Shown in pieces: positions 46,274-58,231 of a stretch of DNA of 64,000 nt. A program made the translations under genes and the position numbers. Every line of letters begins with the position of its first letter. The stretch's first letter is position 1. Below the pieces are notes generated by a model. It had not been told where the DNA came from and ran no database searches. It saw nothing but the letters and a program-made list of their open reading frames with translations. The DNA is from Sphingomonadales bacterium (lineage in GTDB: Bacteria; Pseudomonadota; Alphaproteobacteria; Sphingomonadales; Sphingomonadaceae): contig JAIXOE010000005.1 of assembly GCA_027486895.1 (NCBI GenBank), forward strand, positions 60,471-124,470, read 5' to 3'.

Positions 46274-47344
46274 TTACAATAGTCGTTTTTGAGCCAGTTC
46301 CTTGTCGAGCAAGGCCTGCTTTCGCTCCAGACCATAAGCATAGCCGCCAAGCGTTCCGTCGCTGCGAATGACTCGGTGGCAAGGGATAAGGACGGCGACG
46401 TTATTCGCGCCATTGGCGCCGCCCGCCGCACGCACGGCATTAGGGCTGCCGACCGCAGCCGCGATATCGGCGTAAGTCCGTGTTTCACCGGCGGGAATAC
46501 GCCTTAGTTCGTTCCAGATCGCCTGTTGAAATACCGTACCCGCGACGTCGAGGGGCAAGTCGGGCATTTGCGCAGGGTTTTCAATGGCTGCAATTGCGCC
46601 CGTGATCAGATGCTCGAGCGCACTTCCCCCAGATATGATATCTGCATTCGGAAACCGGCGTTGCAGCACGGTTTCATCCTCATCAAATGACAGGCGGCAG
46701 ATGCCGGTCGCAGTTGCCGCAAGCAGCATTTTGCCCAATATGGTGTCCACCACCGCCCAGCGGATTTCCACACCGGCGCCTCCATTTTTCCACGCGCTTG
46801 GCGTCATGCCCAAATGTCCCTTTGTGTTGGCGTAAAAGCGGCTTGGTCCAGAATAGCCAGCCGCATAAATCGCCTGTATCACCGTGCCTTCATTATCCAG
46901 CGCAGCGGCAGCGCGCTTTGCTTGCAAGGATCGCGCATATGCCGCGGGCGTGACGCCAGTGTCTCGCTTGAACAGCCGGTGAAAATGATGCGGCGCGTAA
47001 TCGACCGCCGCCGCCAAATCTTCCAGCGACATTGTGTGCTCGGCCTCTTCTATCAACTTTAGTGCAGCAATGATCGCTTCACGGTCGCGTCCAACCTCGT
47101 CCGGCTTGCACCGCATACACGCACGATAGCCAGCGGCGCGTGCGTCCTCAACGCGCCAGAAAAACGCCACATTTTTACGCAAGGGCCGCCGCGCCGGACA
47201 GCTTGGCTTGCAGTATATACCGGTTGTTTTGACAGCGCCGACAAACTGCCCATCAAGCGTGCGGTCGCGCCGGTCAAAGGCATCAAATGCCCAATCTGCA
47301 TCGGGTTCGCTCGATCGTTGCGGTAAAATGTTGGGCATTTTCAT
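46274..47344 (-). CDS. ada: Ada: methylphosphotriester and O6-methylguanine-DNA methyltransferase and regulator
   Basis: A 356-residue protein with all Ada parts. The N-terminal zinc domain has four Cys (TTGIYCKPSCPARRPLRK and ACMRCKPDE), one of which takes methyl groups from phosphotriesters. An AraC-type helix-turn-helix region follows (about 95-180, DLAAAVDYAPHHFHRLFKRDTGVTP). The C-terminal methyltransferase domain has its acceptor Cys in LIPCHRVIRSDGTLGGYAYG. It repairs alkylated DNA and switches on the adaptive response. No alkB or alkA lies next to it. ATG 47344 was chosen; the frame is open further upstream. Confidence 0.95.
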   Translation of the reverse strand: MKMPNILPQRSSEPDADWAFDAFDRRDRTLDGQFVGAVKTTGIYCKPSCPARRPLRKNVAFFWRVEDARAAGYRACMRCKPDEVGRDREAIIAALKLIEEAEHTMSLEDLAAAVDYAPHHFHRLFKRDTGVTPAAYARSLQAKRAAAALDNEGTVIQAIYAAGYSGPSRFYANTKGHLGMTPSAWKNGGAGVEIRWAVVDTILGKMLLAATATGICRLSFDEDETVLQRRFPNADIISGGSALEHLITGAIAAIENPAQMPDLPLDVAGTVFQQAIWNELRRIPAGETRTYADIAAAVGSPNAVRAAGGANGANNVAVLIPCHRVIRSDGTLGGYAYGLERKQALLDKELAQKRLL

Positions 47345-47424
47345 AGGTCGGCTCTGACGGGTTTCAAACGCACCATATCGACAGTCCGATGTGCGTGCTT
47401 CCCGAAACTTGCTTTCAAACCCGA

Positions 47425-48102
47425 TTAGCCACCACATGCGCGGAACAGCGCCAAGGTGCGCTCCCGCGCCAGTTCGGCGCTTTCCTCATGATAGTCTTTC
47501 CGCCGGTCCGAATTGAACCCATGGTTGGCGTCATAAACAAAGATCTGCGCGGTTGGATGCGCCTTTTCGATCAGCGCCTCGACACCTTCCATTGGGATGC
47601 CTTGGTCATATCGGCCAAAATGCGCGATGGTGGCACATTTAGGTGTCTTATCCGCATATAATGTCGGCACCAGACTGCCATAATAGCAACTGGCAGCCGC
47701 AAGGTCGTCGCTGATGCCAGCAACCGCCCACGCCACTGAGCCGCCATAGCAATAGCCCGTTATGAAAACAGGGCCTTTGTCCTTCAGCGCGTCGATGCAG
47801 GTCTGCGCGTCGTCCAGCGACTGCACAAATGGGTGCAGTTCGCGGGCCAGTTCGACGGCGCGATTATAGTCGGGTCCAGTGTAGTCAGCCTCAAATCCGG
47901 GATGTTCACGGTCGAATATCGCCGGCGACAGCACTTCATATCCATCTTCCGCATATTCGTCGCATAGTTCGCGAATATGGTCAGTTACGCCGAAAATTTC
48001 CTGAACCAGAACTAAGCCACCACGCCGTTCGCCTTTAGGCAAGGCATGATAGACGGCAATTTCTGCGCCGTCAGACATTGTCATCCGAATCATTTCGCCC
48101 AT
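47425..48102 (-). CDS. Dienelactone hydrolase family protein
   Basis: A 225-residue alpha/beta hydrolase of the DLH group. The nucleophile is Cys in FITGYCYGGSVAWAVAG; the acid and His follow in FGRYDQGIP and VYDANHGFNSD. It starts MGEMIRMTMSDGAEIAVYHALP and has GGLVLVQEIFGVTDHIRE. The enzyme probably opens a lactone or small ester; there are no chlorocatechol genes nearby, so a role in aromatic breakdown is not supported. It is divergent from atpH. Confidence 0.92.
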   Translation of the reverse strand: MGEMIRMTMSDGAEIAVYHALPKGERRGGLVLVQEIFGVTDHIRELCDEYAEDGYEVLSPAIFDREHPGFEADYTGPDYNRAVELARELHPFVQSLDDAQTCIDALKDKGPVFITGYCYGGSVAWAVAGISDDLAAASCYYGSLVPTLYADKTPKCATIAHFGRYDQGIPMEGVEALIEKAHPTAQIFVYDANHGFNSDRRKDYHEESAELARERTLALFRACGG

Positions 48103-48261
48103 GTTTGTCTCCTCTTACGCCGCATTGCACGTGTTTGCGGTTGCCGTGCAACGCCAGTTTGCGCTTAGGGAACAAGTTCATAACGACCACGGGATGCGAT
48201 GAACTTAATTCCCAATCTTGCATCGCAGCAAAAGCCCTGCTAGGCGCGCGGCGACGCTAGA

Positions 48262-48277
48262 GAAAGGGCAACCTTTC
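48262..48277 (+). promoter_or_regulatory. Small GNRA-loop hairpin in the atp leader
   Basis: GAAAGG-GCAA-CCTTTC forms a 6-bp stem with a GCAA (GNRA) tetraloop, 48 bases upstream of the atpH start. It probably lies in the 5' untranslated region of the atp mRNA. A regulatory role is only a guess; it may be chance. Confidence 0.3.
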
Positions 48278-48324
48278 GGCTGGTTCAGCAAATACATCAG
48301 TTGTACATTTAAGGACTTCAACGC

Positions 48325-50429
<2,105 letters not shown>

Positions 50430-50435
50430 TTTACT

Positions 50436-50501
50436 GTTCCCCGGCGAAGGCCGGAGCCCAGACAACAACGATAAACTGGACCCCGGCCTGCGCCGGGGAA
50501 C
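50436..50501. repeat. Imperfect 26-bp inverted repeat inside the atp operon
   Basis: Arms at 50436-50461 and 50476-50501 (GTTCCCCGGCGAAGGCCGG and its near complement) pair with three mismatches around a 14-base loop. It fills the atpA-atpG gap, ending 12 bases before atpG. The arms match a GC-rich palindromic repeat I recall from many sphingomonad genomes. A transcript would form a very stable hairpin, but it cannot be a full terminator because atpGDC depend on read-through or another promoter. Confidence 0.85.
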
Positions 50502-50513
50502 ACGGGAACCAAG

Positions 50514-51395
50514 ATGGCAAGTTTAAAAGCCCTCAAAATGCGGATCAACTCGGTCAAGTCGACCCAGAAGATCACAAAGGCGATGAAAATGGTCGCTGCT
50601 GCGAAACTGCGTCGGGCAACCGAAGCAGCAGAAGCATCACGACCATATGCCGAACGACTGGAAGCAGTTGTATCAAGCATCGCGTCGAAAGTGACAGTCG
50701 GTCCGCAATCGCCGAAGCTGCTGGCTGGTTCAGGCAAGAGCGACGTGCATCTGTTCGTTGTCGCCACCAGCGACAAGGGCCTTGCTGGCGCATTTAACAC
50801 CAACATCGTCCGTCTTGCGCGCCGTCAGGCAGAAGCCTTGAAAGCAGAAGGCAAGACCGTCAAATTCTACACAATCGGGAAGAAAGGCCGCGATCAGCTG
50901 AGCCGGACTTTCCGTGGCGATATCATCCACAGCATTGAACCAGGCGATTTGGGCAAGCTCTCTTACGCTGATGTTCAAGCATGGGGCGAAGATCTGACCG
51001 CGCGTTTTGAAGCTGGCGATTTTGATATCGCGCATCTGTTCTTCAGCAAGTTCGAAAACGTGCTTACGCAGACGCCAACGCAAATTCAGCTGATGCCAGT
51101 CGCTGTTACTGCGGGTGAAGGCGATGCCGTCGGCATTTCTGCGACGGTTGAATATGAACCAGACGAGGAAGAAATCCTCGCTGACTTGCTGCCACGCAAT
51201 GTTGCCGTTCAGTTGCTTCGCGCAAACCGCGAAAATGCGGCGTCCGAGCAGGGTTCAAAAATGACCGCAATGGACAACGCGACGCGCAATGCGGGCGACA
51301 TGATCAACAAGCTGACCATTCAATATAACCGCACGCGTCAGGCGGCGATTACCACTGAACTTATCGAAATTATTGCTGGTGCGGAAGCACTGTAG
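50514..51395 (+). CDS. atpG: F0F1 ATP synthase subunit gamma
   Basis: A 293-residue central rotor shaft. The N-terminal helix MASLKALKMRINSVKSTQKITKAMKMVAAAKLR and the C-terminal helix AMDNATRNAGDMINKLTIQYNRTRQAAITTELIEIIAGAEAL form the coiled coil inside the alpha/beta ring. Length is standard. The palindromic repeat lies between it and atpA; its ribosome site must sit in the 12 bases after the repeat (GGGAACCAAG, weak). Confidence 0.97.
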   Translation: MASLKALKMRINSVKSTQKITKAMKMVAAAKLRRATEAAEASRPYAERLEAVVSSIASKVTVGPQSPKLLAGSGKSDVHLFVVATSDKGLAGAFNTNIVRLARRQAEALKAEGKTVKFYTIGKKGRDQLSRTFRGDIIHSIEPGDLGKLSYADVQAWGEDLTARFEAGDFDIAHLFFSKFENVLTQTPTQIQLMPVAVTAGEGDAVGISATVEYEPDEEEILADLLPRNVAVQLLRANRENAASEQGSKMTAMDNATRNAGDMINKLTIQYNRTRQAAITTELIEIIAGAEAL

Positions 51396-51429
51396 CAACA
51401 GAATAAACGCAGGCGCAGAAGCGCTTTAA

Positions 51430-53034
<1,605 letters not shown>

Positions 53035-53040
53035 GCCATC

Positions 53041-53301
53041 ATGCCATTACACTTCGAACTCGTAACACCTGAAAAGCTCTACCGCTCGGACGACGTCTAT
53101 ATGGTCGTCGTTCCGGGCAGTGAGGGCGATTTCGGTGTGCTCGAGGGCCACAGTCCAATGATGAGCACGCTGCGGAACGATGCCGCGCTTGAGATATATG
53201 CAACGCAAGGTGCGACGCCGGAGCGTCTGATTATCGCTGGCGGTTTTGCAGAAGTGAATGAGAACGGGCTGACCGTTCTGGCGGAGCGCGTCGACGCTTA
53301 A
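53041..53301 (+). CDS. atpC: F0F1 ATP synthase subunit epsilon, short form
   Basis: An 86-residue subunit with only the N-terminal beta-sandwich ([43 protein letters not shown]). The C-terminal helical pair that inhibits the enzyme in E. coli is absent. Short epsilons are usual in sphingomonads and other alphas, where a separate zeta subunit takes over inhibition. It is the last gene of the operon. Confidence 0.94.
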   Translation: MPLHFELVTPEKLYRSDDVYMVVVPGSEGDFGVLEGHSPMMSTLRNDAALEIYATQGATPERLIIAGGFAEVNENGLTVLAERVDA

Positions 53302-53334
53302 TTGCCGTCGCGCGCGAAAGCCTAAAGCCGCATA

Positions 53335-53820
53335 TCAGGGCGCTTCGTCGCCCCAGATACGTGTAGTTTCAATATAACCATAACGTCCGGCGTTTTCGAA
53401 CCTGCACCAGCTTTTGGTGCATTCCTCGATCCGACCGACAACGCCTGGCTCAACCCGCCATGATATATGTGCAGTCGCTTCGGGCGAATCGCGTAGCGCG
53501 CCGATGTCGGTTCCAATGACAATAGCGGTCCGCTTCGGACTTAGCAGCCGGACATGCACCCAACCCTGATCACCATCAGGATCTTCGATCTTCCGCCAAA
53601 CGCTGTGCACCGCAACCACCTTCACAGGCAGATTTTGGCGTTTATAGACCCATTTGACGGGAAATTCGGTGCTTGGCCCAGTGCGCATACGTGCTTCTTG
53701 CTCTTCAACAGAAGCCCAATAAGGCGGCTTCTGTTGCGCCTGCCCCACCGCAGAAACTGTGCCAAACAGCGCAGCTGTAATCGCCACAGTTCGAAACAAG
53801 AAATTTACCTGATTTGCCAT
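53335..53820 (-). CDS. Secreted SH3-domain protein
   Basis: A 161-residue protein with a signal peptide (about 1-29, ending GQAQQ). Two bacterial SH3-like repeats follow: the first about 35-85 (ARMRTGPSTEFPVKWVYKRQNLPVKVV, QGWVHVRLL) and the second about 90-155 (ALRDSPEATAHISWRVEPGVVGRIEEC, GRYGYIETTRIWG). Such proteins bind cell-wall peptides in the periplasm. A Cys pair in EECTKSWCRF may form a disulfide. It converges on atpC with a 33-base gap. Confidence 0.85.
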   Translation of the reverse strand: MANQVNFLFRTVAITAALFGTVSAVGQAQQKPPYWASVEEQEARMRTGPSTEFPVKWVYKRQNLPVKVVAVHSVWRKIEDPDGDQGWVHVRLLSPKRTAIVIGTDIGALRDSPEATAHISWRVEPGVVGRIEECTKSWCRFENAGRYGYIETTRIWGDEAP

Positions 53821-53892
53821 AATCTTACACCACCAAAGCGCCCTATACCGTAAGCGCGGCTGACAGCGCAACCATCCTGTCTTGACCTTGTC

Positions 53893-54915
53893 ATGAATTC
53901 GGCTTTAGTCACAGATATGCCCGAACTCAGCCGTATCGAACGCCCATCTGTCCGTGTCACCCGCACGCTCCTTCCTGCGGTCGAAAAACGCATGGCGGAA
54001 CTGTTCGATACCCGCTTTAATGCAGATGATGCACCGCTCACCCGTGATGCACTTGTGGCTGCAATGGATGACTGCGATGTGCTCGTTCCCACCGTCACGG
54101 ACTCCATCGATGCCAATATCATTGCCGCCGCTCCACCGCGTCTGAAATTGATTGCGAGCTATGGTGCTGGGGTCAATCATATCGATTTGGCTGCCGCCAA
54201 GGCCAAAGGCATCATGGTGACCAATACGCCCAGCGTGTTCACGGCCGATACCGCTGACTTGACGATGGCGCTCATCTTGAACGTGCCCCGCCGGCTTGGC
54301 GAAGGGCAGCGCGCCATGCGAAATGGTGAATGGAGCGGCTGGAGTCCCACTGGGATGCTGGGTCACCGCATTGGTGGCAAGACGCTGGGTATCATCGGTC
54401 TTGGACGTATTGGCGAGGCTGTGGCGATGCGCGCCAAGGCATTCGGCATGAATATCATTTACAACAAGCGCAGCCGCTTACCGGCTAGCGTCGAGGACGA
54501 GCTGGGTGTGACTTTCGAACCTGATATCGACCGGCTAATTGCCCGCTCGGATATCATCACGCTGCACTGTCCGTTGACGGCAGAAACAGACAAAATCATC
54601 AACGCGCAGCGCATCGCGCACATGAAGCCCGATGCTTATGTCATCAACAGCTCACGCGGTGAATTGATTGATGAGGACGCACTGATCGAAGCGCTGCAAA
54701 GCGGACGGATCGCGGGCGCTGGGCTGGATGTGTACACCCATGAGCCAGCCGTAGATTCGCGGTTCTTTGATATTCCAAATGTCGTATTGCTTCCGCATTT
54801 GGGCAGCGCGACGTTCGAAGGCCGTGAAGCATCTGGCGAGCGGGTTATTACGAACATCCGCGTTTGGGCTGATGGCCACAGACCACCTGATCAGGTACTT
54901 GAGGGCTGGCAGTAA
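53893..54915 (+). CDS. D-2-hydroxyacid dehydrogenase, glyoxylate/hydroxypyruvate reductase type
   Basis: A 340-residue NAD(P)-dependent dehydrogenase. It has ASYGAGVNHIDLAAAKAKGIMVTNTP, the Rossmann motif LGIIGLGRIGEAVAMRAKAFGM, the catalytic Arg in INSSRGELIDEDAL, the Glu in LDVYTHEPAVDS and the His in LLPHLGSAT. The pattern fits glyoxylate/hydroxypyruvate reductases. An alternative start is at 53917 (MPELSRIERP). It is a single gene between the divergent SH3 gene and amt. Confidence 0.92.
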   Translation: MNSALVTDMPELSRIERPSVRVTRTLLPAVEKRMAELFDTRFNADDAPLTRDALVAAMDDCDVLVPTVTDSIDANIIAAAPPRLKLIASYGAGVNHIDLAAAKAKGIMVTNTPSVFTADTADLTMALILNVPRRLGEGQRAMRNGEWSGWSPTGMLGHRIGGKTLGIIGLGRIGEAVAMRAKAFGMNIIYNKRSRLPASVEDELGVTFEPDIDRLIARSDIITLHCPLTAETDKIINAQRIAHMKPDAYVINSSRGELIDEDALIEALQSGRIAGAGLDVYTHEPAVDSRFFDIPNVVLLPHLGSATFEGREASGERVITNIRVWADGHRPPDQVLEGWQ

Positions 54916-55016
54916 GTAATTTTCTTTCGATTGCCGTCTGTTAACCGTAATTTTGTGCCTTGAGGCTTTGTGACGCCGCGCCTAGAGACAGGACCAATTA
55001 GCGGGCAGGGAAGAAT

Positions 55017-56327
55017 ATGATCCAGAAAATTGTGCGGTCGGCGTTGGTTTTAAGCGCAGTCATGTCAGCGCCAGCTATGGCACAGGCTGGTTTGGTCACT
55101 ATTCCGGAAACCAATAGCGGCGACAGCGCATGGATTTTGACCGCATCAGCGCTTGTGCTGATGATGACGCTTCCGGGACTTGCGCTTTTTTACGGCGGAC
55201 TGGTCCGAGCCAAAAACTTCCTGTCCGTCCTTGTGCAATGCGGCGCAATTGCTGCCATTGCCTCAGTTATCTGGATTGTGATTGGCTATAGCCTTGCGTT
55301 TTCAGTCAATGGCAACGGCTTCATCGGCTCACTTGAAAACTTCATGTTCAACGGCTTGCTGGATTCGGTCCGTGAAGGCCAAACCACAGGCGAGCTTGCC
55401 TTTGCGCTTTTCCAGATGACATTCGCCATCATCACCCCTGCCCTTATCGTCGGTGCATGGGTCGAACGCGCCCGCTTTGGCTGGGTCGTGGCATTCAGCG
55501 CCCTGTGGTCACTGCTGATCTATGTCCCCGTCACCCGCTGGGTCTGGGGCGGTGGTTTTCTTGCTGAACAAGGCGTTATCGATTTTGCCGGTGGTATCGT
55601 GGTTCACACCACAGCGGGCGTTTCGGCGTTGGTTGTCGCACTGATGCTAGGCAAGCGTATTGGCTTTCCCAAAACGCTTATGCTTCCACATAGCCCCGCG
55701 CTCACCGTAGCCGGTGCAGGTCTCCTCTGGGTCGGCTGGTTCGGCTTTAATGGTGGTTCGGCTTTGGCAGCCAACGATGCTGCGGCCAGTGCCATCATCA
55801 ACACCCATGTCGGGGCTTCGGTCGCGGCAATTGTCTGGATGGTGATTGAACGTATCAAGGTCGGCAAGGCTACAGCGGTCGGCTTTGCAACTGGCGCAGT
55901 CGCTGGGCTTGCGACCATTACACCGGCAGCAGGTGTTATCGGCCCAGGTGGTGCGATTATTCTCGGCATATTGGCGGGGCTGGTATGTTTCTGGTTTGTT
56001 GGCCTTATTAAAGGCACGCTGAAAATCGATGACTCGCTAGACGTTTTTGCCGTGCACGGGATCGGCGGCATGCTTGGCTCAGTCCTACTGGCAGTCTTTG
56101 CAAGTGAAGCTCTTGGCGGCGTTGGCTATGCCGAAGGTGCAGGCATGGCATCGCAATTGTGGGTTCAGGTGAAAGCCGTCGCAATCGTCGGCGTCTATTC
56201 CGCCGTGGTGACGCTCATCATCGGCTATATGGTATCAATGGTTGTGCCGATGCGCGTCAGCGAAGATCAGGAGCGTGACGGGCTTGATATTTCAAGCCAT
56301 GGCGAACGCGCCTGGGATTTGGACTAA
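55017..56327 (+). CDS. amt: Ammonium transporter
   Basis: A 436-residue inner-membrane channel of the Amt/MEP/Rh family. A signal-like first segment (about 1-24, ending APAMAQ) precedes eleven transmembrane helices. Typical parts are WILTASALVLMMTLPGLALFYGGLVRAKN, DFAGGIVVHTTAGVSALV (pore His) and HGIGGMLGSVLLAVFA (second pore His). amt is usually coupled with glnK; here no glnK flanks it. RBS AGGGAAG precedes the ATG. Confidence 0.96.
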   Translation: MIQKIVRSALVLSAVMSAPAMAQAGLVTIPETNSGDSAWILTASALVLMMTLPGLALFYGGLVRAKNFLSVLVQCGAIAAIASVIWIVIGYSLAFSVNGNGFIGSLENFMFNGLLDSVREGQTTGELAFALFQMTFAIITPALIVGAWVERARFGWVVAFSALWSLLIYVPVTRWVWGGGFLAEQGVIDFAGGIVVHTTAGVSALVVALMLGKRIGFPKTLMLPHSPALTVAGAGLLWVGWFGFNGGSALAANDAAASAIINTHVGASVAAIVWMVIERIKVGKATAVGFATGAVAGLATITPAAGVIGPGGAIILGILAGLVCFWFVGLIKGTLKIDDSLDVFAVHGIGGMLGSVLLAVFASEALGGVGYAEGAGMASQLWVQVKAVAIVGVYSAVVTLIIGYMVSMVVPMRVSEDQERDGLDISSHGERAWDLD

Positions 56328-56357
56328 GCTATTCCTGACATGGCCTGAGGGGCTCGC

Positions 56358-56693
56358 TCAACAGGCCTGAAGGGTTAGTTGCCGGAATAGCATACGATCC
56401 AGCATTTCATCGAACTTGCAACCAAGTAGGTCGCCTTCTGTCCATACGGCAGTTGCGGGTATCGGATTGCTACCCGCCAGCCGCAGCCAAAGGCGGTCGC
56501 CCACTTTAACACTGCCGTCTATCAGAACGCGGCATCCATAGACCGACAGGTCCATCAACGATGCCTCAATCGGTTGCCCGGCATGCTTGCGCAGGTTCGC
56601 CTTGTTCAACAACACAGGGTGCCGAAGCGTCTGCCGCTGTTCAAGCCGCGCAGGTTGCACCTTGCGGAATTGTGACGTCATGTAGCCCATCAT
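56358..56693 (-). CDS. PilZ domain protein
   Basis: A 111-residue single-domain protein. The RxxxR-like RQTLRHPV and the DLSVYGCRVLID (D/NxSxxG) motif are those of c-di-GMP-binding PilZ domains. The rest fits the PilZ beta barrel (VKVGDRLWLRLAG). It could adjust motility or exopolysaccharide output in response to c-di-GMP, but no effector partner is adjacent. A second Met four codons in is also a possible start. Confidence 0.88.
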   Translation of the reverse strand: MMGYMTSQFRKVQPARLEQRQTLRHPVLLNKANLRKHAGQPIEASLMDLSVYGCRVLIDGSVKVGDRLWLRLAGSNPIPATAVWTEGDLLGCKFDEMLDRMLFRQLTLQAC

Positions 56694-56754
56694 TTACCCC
56701 CTTGCTCACAATGCTATGCGAACAAGGTCAATTTTCGGTAAATGTAAACTGGGG

Positions 56755-58158
56755 TCAGTCGCCCGTCAGAATGCGGTCCATCAATTGCTGCACAGTCGGA
56801 ACGAATCCGTTTGAATAAAACGGGTCCTTGCCGAACAGATATGCGCTGTGCCCTGCGAACATGAGGTTTTCATCGATGGGCGCACCATGCGCAATGTTTT
56901 GCAATGCCTTTTGAATGCAGAAGCTGCGCGGATCAGCGAGACGTCCGGTGGAGTTGTTGTCATGGTCCTTCCACGACGAAAAACCGCAATGCGAAAGACA
57001 GCCCATACAGTCCTTCTGATCCTTGCGAATGACTTCGCCCGATGGCGGCGTCACAAACACTAGGGTGTTGTCTGGCGTCTTCAACGCAACCGTAAATCCG
57101 CGCGCATCCCATTCGCGTGCCTTCATCAGGTCCGCCGGCTTCACCCAGAAATTCTTACCCTTCACACCGACATCAAGCTGCGCGGTATGCTCCGCATCGG
57201 CAGCTTGTACATAGGCGATCTGGCGGTCAGAACGGGCCTGCAACTCAAGCAGGAACGGGTTGATGACCGCGCTCGAATAGAAACCCGTGGGCGAAAACTG
57301 ATGCAACAGCACGCCGTCTTCCGGAATTTTCGTCAGCGCGTCTTTCCAACCCTGTGGGATCGGGCTTTCTTGCGTGAGCAATGGCCGCGTCCCCAACTGA
57401 AAAGCGATTTGCCCAAGCTCCGGATTATCAATCCAATTTTCCCAGTCGCGCAAAAACCAAACGCCGCCCGCCATCACGATCGGCACGTCGTCCGAGATGC
57501 CTTCGACGCGCATGACATCGCGCAGCGCTTTTACGCGCGGATAGGGGTCTTCTGGACTACGTGGATCTTCTGCGTTGGACAGGCCATTATGGCCACCGGC
57601 CAACCACGGATCTTCGTAAACCACCGCGCCCAACCATTCGGGCACCTTGTGATAAGCGCGTTTCCACAATGCACGGAATGCGCGTGCTGAGCTGACGATC
57701 GGGAGATAATATACGCCATATTGCGCAGCGATTTCGGAAAGCTTGTAGGGCATGCCCGCGCCGCAGGTGACGCCAGTGACCATTCCCTTGGTCGCTTCCA
57801 ATATACCGTGCAAAATGCGCTGCGCACCGCCCATTTCCCACAGCACGTTGATATTGATGGCGCCTTTTCCATTGGCCATTTCATGCGCCATGCGAACCTG
57901 TGCAATGCCGCCACGGATTCCGTATTCCACCAGTTCCTCGTGACGTTCAGCGCGTGTCTTCCCGTGAAAAACCTGCGGGATCATCTCGCCATTTTCATCA
58001 TAGCTGTCGGCGTTAACAGCCGAAACGGTACCGATGCCGCCGGCAGCCGCCCATGCGCCAGAACTTGCGTGATTGGTAGCGGCAACGCCCTTGCCACCTT
58101 CGACCAACGGCCAGACTTCGCGGCCGCCATACATAATGGGTTTCAGACCCTTGAACAC
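56755..58158 (-). CDS. Nitronate monooxygenase-like flavoprotein with C-terminal Cys motif
   Basis: A 467-residue TIM-barrel enzyme of the 2-nitropropane dioxygenase/NMO and FabK group. It has VTGVTCGAGMPYKL, VMAGGVWFLRDWENW and QFSPTGFYSSAVIN. The C-terminal part (about 385-467) adds CMGCLSHCGFSSW and a further Cys in RSFCIQKALQNIAH, which could bind metal or a cluster. FMN-dependent oxidation of alkyl nitronates is known for the family; the true substrate is uncertain. It starts with GTG at 58158. Confidence 0.85.
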   Translation of the reverse strand: MFKGLKPIMYGGREVWPLVEGGKGVAATNHASSGAWAAAGGIGTVSAVNADSYDENGEMIPQVFHGKTRAERHEELVEYGIRGGIAQVRMAHEMANGKGAININVLWEMGGAQRILHGILEATKGMVTGVTCGAGMPYKLSEIAAQYGVYYLPIVSSARAFRALWKRAYHKVPEWLGAVVYEDPWLAGGHNGLSNAEDPRSPEDPYPRVKALRDVMRVEGISDDVPIVMAGGVWFLRDWENWIDNPELGQIAFQLGTRPLLTQESPIPQGWKDALTKIPEDGVLLHQFSPTGFYSSAVINPFLLELQARSDRQIAYVQAADAEHTAQLDVGVKGKNFWVKPADLMKAREWDARGFTVALKTPDNTLVFVTPPSGEVIRKDQKDCMGCLSHCGFSSWKDHDNNSTGRLADPRSFCIQKALQNIAHGAPIDENLMFAGHSAYLFGKDPFYSNGFVPTVQQLMDRILTGD

Positions 58159-58231
58159 AATTACAACCCCTAATATCTATGTCAAAAGCGCCGTTAACCG
58201 TGCTTCGCTGCAGGCGCGCTATCGCAATTAT

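Noticed and set aside
46177..46371. Short plus-strand open frame between the XrtA operon and ada
   Set aside because: It runs into ada in antisense, has no ribosome site and no recognisable sequence.
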